From NCBI GenBank assembly GCA_041651335.1, contig JBAZJL010000004.1:1-64000 (forward strand): a DNA stretch of 64,000 nt. The letters are read 5' to 3'. The first letter of the stretch is position 1; every line of letters starts with the position of its first letter. Made by a program: the position numbers and the translations under genes. The notes beneath the pieces were generated by a model. That model did not search any database. It was not told the origin of the DNA and saw nothing but the letters and a program-made list of their open reading frames with translations. This DNA is from UBA6220 sp041651335 (GTDB taxonomy: Bacteria; Patescibacteriota; Minisyncoccia; Minisyncoccales; Minisyncoccaceae). This document shows positions 41,396 through 50,179 of the stretch, in pieces.

Positions 41396-43510
41396 ATGCC
41401 CCGACAATATCAAATTGAAAAATATAGAAACATTGGTATTATTGCTCACATTGATGCTGGAAAAACTACAACCAGTGAGCGGGTTTTGTTTTACACCGGA
41501 GTTTCTCATAAGATTGGCGAGGTTCATGAAGGGGCAGCCACTATGGACTGGATGGAACAAGAAAGAGAAAGAGGGATTACTATTACTTCGGCCGCTACTA
41601 CTTGTTTTTGGGTTCCCGGAGATTATTTTAAAAAAGACAAAACTAATGAATATAGAATAAACTTGATTGATACTCCTGGGCATATTGATTTTACAGCCGA
41701 AGTTCAAAGAAGTTTAAGGGTTTTGGATGGAGCAGTCGTTGTTTTTGATGGAGTAGCTGGAGTAGAAGCTCAATCGGAAACAGTTTGGAGGCAGGCTGAT
41801 AAATACAATGTTCCCAGAATTTGTTTTATTAATAAACTAGATAGACTGGGCGCATCTTTTGAAAAAAGTTTAAAATCAATTTGGGACAAACTTACTCCCA
41901 ATGCTGTTGCTGTTCAGTTAGCAGTAGGAGAAGAAGCTAATTTTAAATCAGTAATAGATTTAATGGAAATGAAATTAGTTGATTTTGAAGGAGAAATGGG
42001 AAAAGAAGTGATAAAAAAAGATCTTCCCGAAGAGTTAAAAGCTAAAGCCGAAGAATGGAGAAATAAAATGATTGAAAAGATAGTTTCTGAAGATGAAATT
42101 TTGATGGAAAAATACTTAGAAGGAAAAGAAATTTCTCTTGAAGAATTAAGACAAGGTTTACGCAAAGCAACTATTGCTTGTCGCTTGGTTCCGGTTTTTT
42201 GCGGAAGCTCTCTAAAAAATAAAGGCGTGCAATTGGTGCTTGATGGAGTAATTTATTATCTACCAAGTCCTTTGGATTTGCCATCTGTAATCGGCACAGA
42301 CCCTAAAGATGAAAATAAAAAAATTGAAAGACTGGCCAGCGACAATGAACCTTTTTGCGCCCTGGCCTTTAAGGTAGCCACTGATCCTTTTGTTGGAACA
42401 TTAACTTATCTTCGATCTTATTCTGGGCAATTTAAAAAAGGTAATTACTTGATTAATACAACCAATGGAGAAAAAGAAAGAATTGGCAGAATTTTGAGAA
42501 TGCACTCTAATGAAAGAGAAGAAGTAGAAGAAATTTTTACTGGAGATATTGTGGCTATTGTTGGATTAAAAAATACTTCTACTGGACATACTCTTTGCGA
42601 AGAAAAAGGACAGGAAATTATTTTGGAAAAAATTGTTTTCCCAGAACCAGTTATTAATATCAAAGTTGAGCCAAAATTAAAAGCAGATCAAGAAAAAATG
42701 GGAGCTTCGTTGAAAAAACTAAGAGACGAAGACCCTACTTTCCGCATTGAAACAAATTCAGAAACAGGGGAAACTATTTTGTCTGGTATGGGAGAATTAC
42801 ATTTGGATATTATTGTGGATCGATTAAAAAGAGAATTTAACGTTGAAACAGTAGTGGGTAAGCCCCAGGTTTCTTATAAAGAAACTATCAATTCCAATGC
42901 TGAAGCTGAAGCTAAATATATCAAGCAATCAGGAGGTCGAGGTCAATATGGTCATGTAAAAATAAGAGTTGAGCCCCAAGAAAGAGGAAAAGGATTTGAA
43001 TTTGTTGATGAAATCAAGGGAGGAACTATTCCTCGAGAATATATCCCAGCCGTAGAAAAAGGTATTAAAGAGGCAATGTCTAAAGGCGTGGTTGCTGGCT
43101 ATCCAATGGTTGATATGAGAGTGGCTCTTTATGATGGATCTTTTCATGAAGTTGATTCTTCGGAAATTGCTTTTAAAATCGCAGCCTCAATGGCGCTTCA
43201 GGACGCTAGTAGAAAAGCCGGAGCTCATTTGCTTGAGCCAATTATGAAAGTAGAGGTAGTTGTTCCAGCAAATTATTTAGGAGATGTTATCGGCGATTTA
43301 TCAGCCAGACGTGGACAAATAGACGAAACATTAGATCGAACCGGATTAAAGGTTATTAATGTAAAAGTTCCTTTGGCGGAAATGTTTGGATATGTAACTA
43401 ATTTAAGATCATTAACCGAAGGTCGAGGAACCTCAACAATGGAATTTAGTCATTATGAAAAAGTTCCGGGAAATATTTCTCAAGAAATAATCGAAGGAAA
43501 AAGATCATAA
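41396..43510 (+). CDS. fusA: Elongation factor G
   Basis: This full-length 704-residue protein catalyses ribosomal translocation and recycling. It has the GTPase motifs AHIDAGKTTTSE, the switch RGITITSAATTC, DTPGHIDF and NKLDR, then domains II-V including GGTIPREYIPAVEKGI and the C-terminal RSLTEGRGTSTMEF. The start at ATG 41396 gives the usual RQYQIEKYRNIGIIAHID N-terminus. It is the last large gene of the str unit before the Phd-like gene. Confidence 0.98.
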   Translation: MPRQYQIEKYRNIGIIAHIDAGKTTTSERVLFYTGVSHKIGEVHEGAATMDWMEQERERGITITSAATTCFWVPGDYFKKDKTNEYRINLIDTPGHIDFTAEVQRSLRVLDGAVVVFDGVAGVEAQSETVWRQADKYNVPRICFINKLDRLGASFEKSLKSIWDKLTPNAVAVQLAVGEEANFKSVIDLMEMKLVDFEGEMGKEVIKKDLPEELKAKAEEWRNKMIEKIVSEDEILMEKYLEGKEISLEELRQGLRKATIACRLVPVFCGSSLKNKGVQLVLDGVIYYLPSPLDLPSVIGTDPKDENKKIERLASDNEPFCALAFKVATDPFVGTLTYLRSYSGQFKKGNYLINTTNGEKERIGRILRMHSNEREEVEEIFTGDIVAIVGLKNTSTGHTLCEEKGQEIILEKIVFPEPVINIKVEPKLKADQEKMGASLKKLRDEDPTFRIETNSETGETILSGMGELHLDIIVDRLKREFNVETVVGKPQVSYKETINSNAEAEAKYIKQSGGRGQYGHVKIRVEPQERGKGFEFVDEIKGGTIPREYIPAVEKGIKEAMSKGVVAGYPMVDMRVALYDGSFHEVDSSEIAFKIAASMALQDASRKAGAHLLEPIMKVEVVVPANYLGDVIGDLSARRGQIDETLDRTGLKVINVKVPLAEMFGYVTNLRSLTEGRGTSTMEFSHYEKVPGNISQEIIEGKRS

Positions 43511-43528
43511 AAATAATCTTTAAATGGT

Positions 43529-43765
43529 ATGGACATCAATGAAATAAAAAAAATAATCAAAGAAGATAAAGCCAAGATTATTATTGCCGATCAAGGAGAG
43601 CCGATTTTAGTGGTAATGAGCTATGAAGATTATCAAGCATTGAAAAAATCAGAAAATAAACCAGATTTAGCTAGAAAAAATATTCCAACCCAAGAACCAG
43701 AAAAAAAAGAAATAAAACAAACCATTGAGGACGATCTTTTAAAAATAGAGGATTTACCCTTTTAA
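43529..43765 (+). CDS. Orphan Phd/YefM-like small protein
   Basis: The 78-residue acidic protein begins with MDINEIKKIIKEDKAKIIIA and has EPILVVMSYEDYQALKKSE (~26-44), the typical dimer/DNA-binding core of Phd/YefM antitoxins. The Lys/Glu-rich tail would be the toxin-binding region, but no toxin gene is nearby. It sits between fusA and tuf, an unusual place, 18 nt after fusA. It might be a domesticated DNA-binding regulator. Confidence 0.6.
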   Translation: MDINEIKKIIKEDKAKIIIADQGEPILVVMSYEDYQALKKSENKPDLARKNIPTQEPEKKEIKQTIEDDLLKIEDLPF

Positions 43766-43799
43766 AAGCCTTTAAAAAGGTAAAAAACAAGGCAAAATA

Positions 43800-43827
43800 T
43801 TGACTTTTTTGAAAATTTAGTTAGAAT
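43800..43827 (+). promoter_or_regulatory. Promoter of tuf
   Basis: TTGACT (43800-43805), a 16-nt spacer and TAGAAT (43822-43827). The predicted start lies near 43834, leaving a leader of about 137 nt. Confidence 0.7.
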
Positions 43828-43833
43828 AGATTT

Positions 43834-43970
43834 GTTAATCTTAACGGCTACTATTTTAGTTGCCGATTAATAAGTATTATAAATAAAATTTGATAATTTT
43901 TTAAAAATTATCAAGCTTATCAGCGGTTCTTAAAATCGCTGGAAATAAATAAAATAAATAAAATAAAATT
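43834..43970 (+). promoter_or_regulatory. Structured 5' leader of tuf
   Basis: Three successive hairpins: TTAATC...GGCTACT/AGTTGCC...GATTAA (43835-43870, one T-T mismatch and a bulge), an exact 12-bp stem TTGATAATTTTT/AAAAATTATCAA (43890-43914), and CAGCG/CGCTG (near 43920-43942). Such a long folded leader points to control of the highly expressed tuf/S10 transcript. No known riboswitch or leader motif is recognised. Confidence 0.5.
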
Positions 43971-45167
43971 ATGGCAGAAACTTTTGAAAGAACCAAACCC
44001 CATCTTAACGTTGGTACAATCGGGCACGTTGATCATGGGAAAACCACATTAAGTGCAGCTATTTTGCACTGTTTGTCATTAAAGGGTGACAAGAATATTA
44101 AAGCAAAATCAGTTGACCAAATTGATTCTGCTCCTGAAGAAAAAGCCAGAGGAGTAACCATTAATATTTCTCATCTAGAATACGAAACAGAAAAAAGGCA
44201 CTATGCTCACATTGATTGTCCTGGCCACGCTGATTATATTAAAAATATGATTACTGGAGCAGCTCAGATGGATGGAGCGATTTTAGTTGTTGCTGCTACT
44301 GATGGCCCTATGCCTCAAACCAGAGAACACATTCTTTTAGCAAAACAAGTTGGTTTGCCTTCTATTGTTGTCTTTTTAAACAAATGCGACATGGTTGACG
44401 ATCCAGAAATGATTGATTTAGTTGAGGCTGAAGTAAGAGATCTTTTGAAGAAATATGAATTCCCAGGAGACACTGCTCCAATTATTCGTGGTTCAGCTTT
44501 GAAAGCTTTGGAAGCAACCAGCTTAGACGATCCTTGGGCACAAAAAGTAATTGAATTATCAGATCAATTGGATACTTATTTCCCAGAACCGGTTCGAGAC
44601 ACAGAAAAACCTTTTTTAATGGCTGTAGAAGATGTGTTTTCAATTGAAGGACGAGGCACTGTTGCCACTGGCCGAATTGAAAGAGGAATCGTTAACGCCA
44701 ACGAAGAAATAGAAGTCGTTGGTATTAGACCAACCGGAAAAACTACTGCTGTTTCTGTTGAAATGTTTAACAAATCATTGAGCACTGGCCAAGCCGGAGA
44801 CAATGTTGGTATTCTTTTAAGAGGATTAAAAAAGGAAGATATCGAAAGAGGTCAAGTTTTAGCCAAGCCAGGAACAATTACTCCTCACACTGAGTTTGAA
44901 GCAAAAATTTATGTTTTAAATAAAGATGAAGGTGGAAGACACACTCCTTTCTTTTCTGGTTACAAACCTCAATTTTTCATCAGAACCGCTGATGTTACTG
45001 GAGACGTAGTTTTAAAACCAGGAACAGAAATGGTAATGCCTGGAGATACAGTTGATGTGACTGTGAAATTAATCGTGCCCGTAGCCTTAGAAGAAAAATT
45101 TGGCTTTGCTATTCGGGAAGGAGGAAAAACAGTTGGTGCTGGAACAATTACAAAAATTATAAAGTAA
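43971..45167 (+). CDS. tuf: Elongation factor Tu
   Basis: The 398-residue protein has GHVDHGKTTLSAAI, ERTKPHLNVGTIGHVD at the N-terminus, DCPGHADYIKNM, NKCDM, and the domain II/III motifs up to VALEEKFGFAIREGGKTVGAG. It delivers aminoacyl-tRNA to the ribosome. Note that the switch I region reads EKARGVTINISHLEYE as usual. Its own promoter and leader precede it; rpsJ follows after 8 nt. Confidence 0.98.
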   Translation: MAETFERTKPHLNVGTIGHVDHGKTTLSAAILHCLSLKGDKNIKAKSVDQIDSAPEEKARGVTINISHLEYETEKRHYAHIDCPGHADYIKNMITGAAQMDGAILVVAATDGPMPQTREHILLAKQVGLPSIVVFLNKCDMVDDPEMIDLVEAEVRDLLKKYEFPGDTAPIIRGSALKALEATSLDDPWAQKVIELSDQLDTYFPEPVRDTEKPFLMAVEDVFSIEGRGTVATGRIERGIVNANEEIEVVGIRPTGKTTAVSVEMFNKSLSTGQAGDNVGILLRGLKKEDIERGQVLAKPGTITPHTEFEAKIYVLNKDEGGRHTPFFSGYKPQFFIRTADVTGDVVLKPGTEMVMPGDTVDVTVKLIVPVALEEKFGFAIREGGKTVGAGTITKIIK

Positions 45168-45175
45168 GCTTGAAG

Positions 45176-45520
45176 ATGGCCACAGCGAAAAAAACAGAAA
45201 ATAAAGAAAAAACAGCGCGCCTTAGAATTAAATTGCGAGCCTATGATCATAAAGTGATTGATAAAAGCGCTCAGCAAATTATTGATATGGCCTTGCGAAA
45301 CGGCGTAAAAATTGCCGGACCAGTGCCTTTGCCAATTGAAATTAGCAAATTTACTGTTAATCGATCAACTTTTGTTCACAAAAGTGCGCGCGAGCAGTTT
45401 GAGATGAGAATCCATAAAAGAATTATTGATATTCTGAATCCTAATCAAAAAGTAGTGGAATCATTAAAATCGCTGACATTACCGGCCGGAGTTGATACTG
45501 AAATAAAAAGCATACTTTAG
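45176..45520 (+). CDS. rpsJ: Ribosomal protein uS10
   Basis: The protein is 114 residues from the ATG at 45176 (a TTG two codons upstream is less likely). It has the conserved RLRIKLRAYDHKVIDKSAQQI and GPVPLPIEISKFTVNRSTFVHK motifs. It carries a ~15-residue basic N-terminal extension. It is separated from rplC by a 97-nt spacer with a terminator, which is unusual in an S10 operon. Confidence 0.96.
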   Translation: MATAKKTENKEKTARLRIKLRAYDHKVIDKSAQQIIDMALRNGVKIAGPVPLPIEISKFTVNRSTFVHKSAREQFEMRIHKRIIDILNPNQKVVESLKSLTLPAGVDTEIKSIL

Positions 45521-45576
45521 AATTATTTAAAATAAAAAAAGCTAAACAAAAAAATTAATATCCGTTAACTAGCTTG

Positions 45577-45598
45577 CTGGGCTGGTGCCCAGTTTTTT
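45577..45598 (+). terminator. Terminator or attenuator between rpsJ and rplC
   Basis: CTGGGC (45577-45582), loop TGGT, GCCCAG (45587-45592), followed by six T residues. A GCTA/TAGC pairing (45541-45544 with 45570-45573) upstream could form an alternative structure. Confidence 0.85.
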
Positions 45599-45617
45599 AT
45601 TACCGAATAAAAATATT

Positions 45618-46211
45618 ATGAAATGCATTCTTGCGAAAAAAATTGAAATGACTCAAGTCTTTGACGATCAGGGAAATGTTGTTCCAGTGACTTTGGTTTT
45701 GGCCGAAGATTGTAATATTTTACAGGTAAAAACAAAAGAAAAAGACGGATACGAAGCAATAAAAGTTGGAACTGAAAATCTACCAGAAAGAAAAATAAAA
45801 AAAACCGCTACTCCTTTTCGATTTGTTAAAGAATTTCGAACTGATATTTCTAATTATAAAGTTGGCGATATTATTCAAAATTCAATTTTTGATTTAGGAG
45901 AAATAGTAAAAGTTTCTGGAATTTCCAAAGGAAAAGGATTTCAAGGAGGAGTAAAAAGACATGGGTTTAGTGGAAAGCTTACGGCTTCTCATGGCAATAA
46001 ACATGAACATCGAACAATTGGATCAACTGGTTGTGCTACTCCTTGCCGAGTTTTGAAAGGGAAAAGAATGCCTGGCCGAATGGGAAGCGACAGGGTAACT
46101 GTTAAAAATTTAACTATTGTTGGAATTGATAAGAAAAATAAGATTATTGCTTTAAAGGGTGCAGTTCCTGGAAGGAGGGGCACGCTTTTAGAAATCGTAA
46201 GCGCAAAATAG
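45618..46211 (+). CDS. rplC: Ribosomal protein uL3
   Basis: The protein is 197 residues from the ATG at 45618. The N-terminus KCILAKKIEMTQVFDDQG and the GKGFQGGVKRHGFSGKLTASHG loop, which reaches the peptidyl transferase centre, are typical. In-frame sequence continues upstream through the terminator region but lacks L3 similarity. The gene is 1 nt from rplD. Confidence 0.95.
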   Translation: MKCILAKKIEMTQVFDDQGNVVPVTLVLAEDCNILQVKTKEKDGYEAIKVGTENLPERKIKKTATPFRFVKEFRTDISNYKVGDIIQNSIFDLGEIVKVSGISKGKGFQGGVKRHGFSGKLTASHGNKHEHRTIGSTGCATPCRVLKGKRMPGRMGSDRVTVKNLTIVGIDKKNKIIALKGAVPGRRGTLLEIVSAK

Positions 46212-46212
46212 T

Positions 46213-46863
46213 ATGAAAAAAATAGTTGCCAAAAAAGATAGTCCAGCCAAGGGAAAAAGCAAAATAATCGACTCTGATTTGCCGAAGGGGATTTTTAATG
46301 TTCCAATGAATGCTAATTTGGTTCATCAGATAATTACTTCTCAATTAGCTAATCGTCGACAAAATATTGCTCACAGTAAAAGCCGGGCGGAAGTAAGTGG
46401 AGGAGGAATTAAGCCTTGGAGACAAAAAGGAACCGGACGAGCCAGGCATGGATCAATTCGTTCTCCATTATGGATTGGTGGTGGGGTTGCCTTAGGACCA
46501 AGAAATGATAAAATTTTAAGCAAAACAATTCCTCAAAAAATGAAAAGAAAGGCTTTGATGATGGTTTTGAGCTCTAAGGCTCAAGATGGTTATTTGGTTG
46601 TTTTAGATGAAATAAAAATAGATGAACCAAAAACAAAAAAAGCCATTGAATTTTTAAATAAAAATTCAATTAATGGCGAAAGTTGTTTGATTGCTTTGAA
46701 TAGAATGGATAAAAACATTATTTTAGCCATGAGAAATATTCCTCGAGTGGAAACTATTCAGGCAAAGGACTTAAATTGTCTTGATTTATTGTCTCATCGT
46801 TATTTGATTTTAGACAAGAAAGGGATTGAAGAAATTAAAAAGACTTTTAAAAGAGGAGAATAA
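46213..46863 (+). CDS. rplD: Ribosomal protein uL4
   Basis: The 216-residue protein has the exit-tunnel loop RAEVSGGGIKPWRQKGTGRA and SPLWIGGGVALGPR. In E. coli L4 also represses its own operon through a leader hairpin; here a terminator precedes rplC, so a similar attenuation mechanism is conceivable. About 15 basic extra residues open the protein. Confidence 0.96.
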   Translation: MKKIVAKKDSPAKGKSKIIDSDLPKGIFNVPMNANLVHQIITSQLANRRQNIAHSKSRAEVSGGGIKPWRQKGTGRARHGSIRSPLWIGGGVALGPRNDKILSKTIPQKMKRKALMMVLSSKAQDGYLVVLDEIKIDEPKTKKAIEFLNKNSINGESCLIALNRMDKNIILAMRNIPRVETIQAKDLNCLDLLSHRYLILDKKGIEEIKKTFKRGE

Positions 46864-46865
46864 AT

Positions 46866-47273
46866 ATGGCGATAAATATTTTTAAAAAATCAAATAAGGA
46901 AAAAAAAGGAGCCAAAAAAGAATCAGCGATTAAAACTGAAACAAAAATTTTAAACGAGACAAAAGGAGGAAAAGTTTTGGCTGAAAAAGATAATCACGCT
47001 TGGAAAGTATTAAAATTTCCACACGTTACAGAAAAATCAGGATTAATGGCCTCTGATAATTTTTATGTTTTTCAAGTAATGCCAAGAGCAAATAAAATTG
47101 AAATTAAAAAAGCAATTGAAAAGGAATACAAAGTAAACGTACTAGACGTAAAAATAATAAATATTCCGCGAAAAGCAGTTCAAAGAGGAAGAATCCCGGG
47201 ATTTAAAAACGGATATAAAAAGGCTTGCGTAAAATTAAAGTCAGGCCAAAAAATTGATATAATAGCGCAATAA
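46866..47273 (+). CDS. rplW: Ribosomal protein uL23
   Basis: The 135-residue protein consists of a ~45-residue Lys/Glu-rich N-terminal extension and an L23 core (KFPHVTEKSGLM, VMPRANKIEIKKAIEKEYKV, then RGRIPGFKNGYKKACVKLK). It lines the tunnel exit and docks SRP and trigger factor. The extension is longer than in model bacteria. Confidence 0.94.
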   Translation: MAINIFKKSNKEKKGAKKESAIKTETKILNETKGGKVLAEKDNHAWKVLKFPHVTEKSGLMASDNFYVFQVMPRANKIEIKKAIEKEYKVNVLDVKIINIPRKAVQRGRIPGFKNGYKKACVKLKSGQKIDIIAQ

Positions 47274-47274
47274 T

Positions 47275-48093
47275 ATGATCAGAAAGCAAAGAATGGACAA
47301 TTTAAAAGTTTTAACCAAAGGAAAAAAACCGGAAAAGTCTCTTTTGGTTAGAATTAAAAGAACCGGAGGCCGAGGAAGCGATGGAAGAATTACTTCTAGG
47401 CACAAAGGGGGTGGAGCCAGAAAATTATATCGCTTGGTTGATTTTAGACAAACCAAAAAAGATATTCCAGCCGAAGTTGTTTCTTTGGAATATGATCCTA
47501 ATCGAACAGGCTTTATTGCTTTATTAAAATATGAAGATGATACAAAAAAATATATTTTAGCCCCCCAAGGATTAAAAGTTGGTGAAAAAGTTATTGTAGC
47601 TGATAAGGCTGAGGCAAAATTAGGAAACAGAATGCGATTAAAAAATATTCCCGAAGGATTAATGGTTTATAATTTAGAATTAGAACCAGATCGAGGAGGG
47701 AAGTTGGTGAGATCAGCCGGCGCTGGAGCAACTATTCTTAATTATGATCCGGATTCAGGATATTGTAATATAAAAATGCCTTCTTCGGAAGTAAGAAGAA
47801 TATCAGGAGAATGTTTTGCTTCGATCGGTTCAGTTTCTAACGAAGAATATCGATTTATCAGATGGGAAAAAGCAGGAAAAAGCAGGAAAAAAGGAATTAG
47901 GCCCCATGTTCGAGGAACAGCTATGAATCCTTGTGATCATCCTCATGGAGGAGGAGAATGCGGATCGCCGATTGGTATGGCTTATCCAAAAACTCCTTGG
48001 GGAAAACATGCTTTAGGCGTTAAAACCAGAAGCAAAAACAAATGGACGAACAAGTTAATTGTTTCCAGAAGAATTAAAAAGAAAAGAAAATAA
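47275..48093 (+). CDS. rplB: Ribosomal protein uL2
   Basis: The 272-residue protein has RIKRTGGRGSDGRITSRHKG, EYDPNRTGFIALLKY and the C-terminal NPCDHPHGGGECGSPIGM with the essential histidine; the GEC and SPIGM residues differ from the usual GEG and TPIGR. It contributes to peptidyl transfer and subunit association. rpsS starts 6 nt later. Confidence 0.97.
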   Translation: MIRKQRMDNLKVLTKGKKPEKSLLVRIKRTGGRGSDGRITSRHKGGGARKLYRLVDFRQTKKDIPAEVVSLEYDPNRTGFIALLKYEDDTKKYILAPQGLKVGEKVIVADKAEAKLGNRMRLKNIPEGLMVYNLELEPDRGGKLVRSAGAGATILNYDPDSGYCNIKMPSSEVRRISGECFASIGSVSNEEYRFIRWEKAGKSRKKGIRPHVRGTAMNPCDHPHGGGECGSPIGMAYPKTPWGKHALGVKTRSKNKWTNKLIVSRRIKKKRK

Positions 48094-48099
48094 AAAAAC

Positions 48100-48393
48100 A
48101 TGTCAAAAAGTTTAAAAAAAGGTCCAAATATTGATCAAACTCTTCTTAAAAAAATAAAGAATTTGAAGGTTGATAGCGCTCCAGCCATTAAAACTTGGTC
48201 TCGAGCTGCGATTATTGTTCCAGAAATGATTGGATTTATTTTTGCCGTGCACAATGGAAAAGATTTTATTCAAGTAAGAATAACAGAAGAAATGGTTGGT
48301 CATAAGCTTGGAGAATTTTCTTCAACAACAAAATTTGTGAGACATGGAGGAAAAATGCAAAAAGATCAGGAAAAAGCAAAACCTGCCAAATAA
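48100..48393 (+). CDS. rpsS: Ribosomal protein uS19
   Basis: The 97-residue protein has SKSLKKGPNIDQTLLKKIK, KTWSRAAIIVPEMIGFIFAV and the VGHKLGEFSSTTKFVRHGG motif. Sequence and length are standard, with a short Lys-rich tail. Confidence 0.97.
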   Translation: MSKSLKKGPNIDQTLLKKIKNLKVDSAPAIKTWSRAAIIVPEMIGFIFAVHNGKDFIQVRITEEMVGHKLGEFSSTTKFVRHGGKMQKDQEKAKPAK

Positions 48394-48410
48394 AATAAAG
48401 AAAAAATAAT

Positions 48411-48836
48411 ATGGCTTTTGAAGTAAAATTAAGACATTTAAAAATATCTCCCCGAAAAGTAAGATTAATAGCAGACATGATTAGAGGGAAAAAAATTGAT
48501 GAAGCTCAGGCCATTTTAGGTTTTGTTGTAAAAAAAGGAGGAGACCCAATTTTAAAGCTTTTAAATTCAGCTGTGGCCAATGTAAAAAATAGTGGCAAAA
48601 AAGAAATCGCAGATTTGTTTATTAGCAAGATTACTGTTGATGAAGGACCGATTGCTAAAAGAATAATGCCTAGAGCTAAAGGAAGAGGAGACCGGATTAT
48701 GAAAAGATCTTCTCATGTTACGCTTGCCTTAGACGAAAAAAGAAACAAAAAAACCAAAAAAACAGCCGAGAAAAAAGTTGTTAAGAGTTTAGAAAAAAAA
48801 GAAAAAAAAGAAATTAAAAAAGAAAAGAAAAAATAA
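48411..48836 (+). CDS. rplV: Ribosomal protein uL22
   Basis: The core (~105 residues: RHLKISPRKVRLIADMIRGK, then the tunnel hairpin GPIAKRIMPRAKGRGDRI) is followed by a strongly basic Lys/Glu tail of ~30 residues, longer than usual. Total 141 residues. Confidence 0.96.
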   Translation: MAFEVKLRHLKISPRKVRLIADMIRGKKIDEAQAILGFVVKKGGDPILKLLNSAVANVKNSGKKEIADLFISKITVDEGPIAKRIMPRAKGRGDRIMKRSSHVTLALDEKRNKKTKKTAEKKVVKSLEKKEKKEIKKEKKK

Positions 48837-48838
48837 TT

Positions 48839-49510
48839 ATGAGTCACAAAGTCCACCCGAAAATTTTTAGAATCAAAGGAATTGGCGATTGGTTATCGCA
48901 CAGTTTTTATGGATCTGAGCCGAGAAAATATTTAAAAGAGGATTTTGTTATTCGTGAATTTTTAAATAAAAAATTAAAAGATAGCAGCGTGGAAAAGATT
49001 GAAATCGAAAGATCAGGAAATAAAGTTATTGCTATTATTAGTTCAGCTAGGCCGGGAATTATTATTGGTCGGGGAGGAGAAGGGGTAGAAAAATTAAGAT
49101 TAGAGTTGTTAAAGAATATTTTTAAAAAAAATAAATTAACCTTAAAAGAATTGAACGATTGGGCGAAAAAAATGAAGTTGGAAATTAAAGAAGTCTCCAA
49201 TCCTTGGACATCTTCTGAATTGGTAGCTCAATGGATTGCTCAAAGAATAGAGAAAAGAACCCCTTTTCGAAAAACTATTAAACAAGCAATCGAAAAAGTA
49301 ATGGGAAATAAAACTGTAAAAGGAATCAGAGTAGAAGTAGCTGGCCGACTTGATGGAGCGCAGATTGCCAGAAAAGAATGGTTAGAAAAAGGGCGATTAC
49401 CTAGACAAACAATTAGAGCTGATATTGATTATGCCCTAGAAGAAGCACGATGCACCTATGGGACGATTGGAATCAAGGTTTGGATTTATAAAGGTGATAA
49501 ATTTGAATAA
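48839..49510 (+). CDS. rpsC: Ribosomal protein uS3
   Basis: The 223-residue protein has the KH domain (ARPGIIIGRGGEGVEKLRLE) and the C-terminal domain motifs (GNKTVKGIRVEVAGRLDGAQ, DYALEEARCTYGTIGIKVWI). It is part of the mRNA-entry helicase. There is 53 nt to rplP, the longest gap in this stretch. Confidence 0.97.
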   Translation: MSHKVHPKIFRIKGIGDWLSHSFYGSEPRKYLKEDFVIREFLNKKLKDSSVEKIEIERSGNKVIAIISSARPGIIIGRGGEGVEKLRLELLKNIFKKNKLTLKELNDWAKKMKLEIKEVSNPWTSSELVAQWIAQRIEKRTPFRKTIKQAIEKVMGNKTVKGIRVEVAGRLDGAQIARKEWLEKGRLPRQTIRADIDYALEEARCTYGTIGIKVWIYKGDKFE

Positions 49511-49563
49511 AAAAAGAATTAAGAAATTTCGGAAAAATTTTGATATAACTTGTATATAAAAAT

Positions 49564-49977
49564 ATGTTAGCCCCAAAAAAATTAAAACATAGAAAACAAC
49601 AAAAAGGAAGAAAAACAGAAAGAACTTTTGAAAGCCGAGGAACGAAAATAAGTTTTGGCAGTTTTGGATTAAAAGCCATGGGAGCAAAATGGATAACAGG
49701 TAATCAAATTGAAGCCGGAAGAAGAGCAATTATTAGATATTTGAGAAAAGGAGGAAAATTATGGATTCGAGTTTTTCCTGATAAAGTAATAACCAAAAAA
49801 GGGCAAGAGGTTCCGATGGGAGGAGGCAAAGGATCTCCAGACCATTATGTTTGCCCCATTAAACCCGGCCGAATGATTTTTGAATTAGAAGGGATTAGTG
49901 AAACAGATGCCAAGGAAGCCCTTCGAAAAGCAGGAGACAAGTTACCGATCAAAACAAGGTTTGTTAAAAAGCAATAA
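49564..49977 (+). CDS. rplP: Ribosomal protein uL16
   Basis: The 137-residue protein has MLAPKKLKHRKQQKGR, FGSFGLKAMGAKWITGNQIE and the RVFPDKVITKKGQEVPMGGG loop near the A-site. Length is normal. Confidence 0.97.
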   Translation: MLAPKKLKHRKQQKGRKTERTFESRGTKISFGSFGLKAMGAKWITGNQIEAGRRAIIRYLRKGGKLWIRVFPDKVITKKGQEVPMGGGKGSPDHYVCPIKPGRMIFELEGISETDAKEALRKAGDKLPIKTRFVKKQ

Positions 49978-49982
49978 GGATT

Positions 49983-50168
49983 ATGAAAAGAAAAGATTTA
50001 ACCAAAAACACAATTGAAGAACTTTCAAAAGAATTGGAAGACCTAAGAAATAAAATTAAAGAATTGCGCTTTAAGGCTTCTTCTGGAAGTTTAAAAAATG
50101 TTAAAGAGTTTAAAGAAAGCAAGAAACAAGTTGCCAGAATTTTAACCATTATTAATAATAAAGCCTAA
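49983..50168 (+). CDS. rpmC: Ribosomal protein uL29
   Basis: This 61-residue two-helix protein has LSKELEDLRNKIKELRFKA and FKESKKQVARILTIINNK. The family is short, and this size is usual. AAGGAT lies just upstream of the ATG. Confidence 0.93.
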   Translation: MKRKDLTKNTIEELSKELEDLRNKIKELRFKASSGSLKNVKEFKESKKQVARILTIINNKA

Positions 50169-50179
50169 CCATAATAATT

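Noticed and set aside
43529..43765. Complete type II toxin-antitoxin system
   Set aside because: Only an antitoxin-like gene is present; fusA and tuf flank it and no toxin-sized gene is adjacent.
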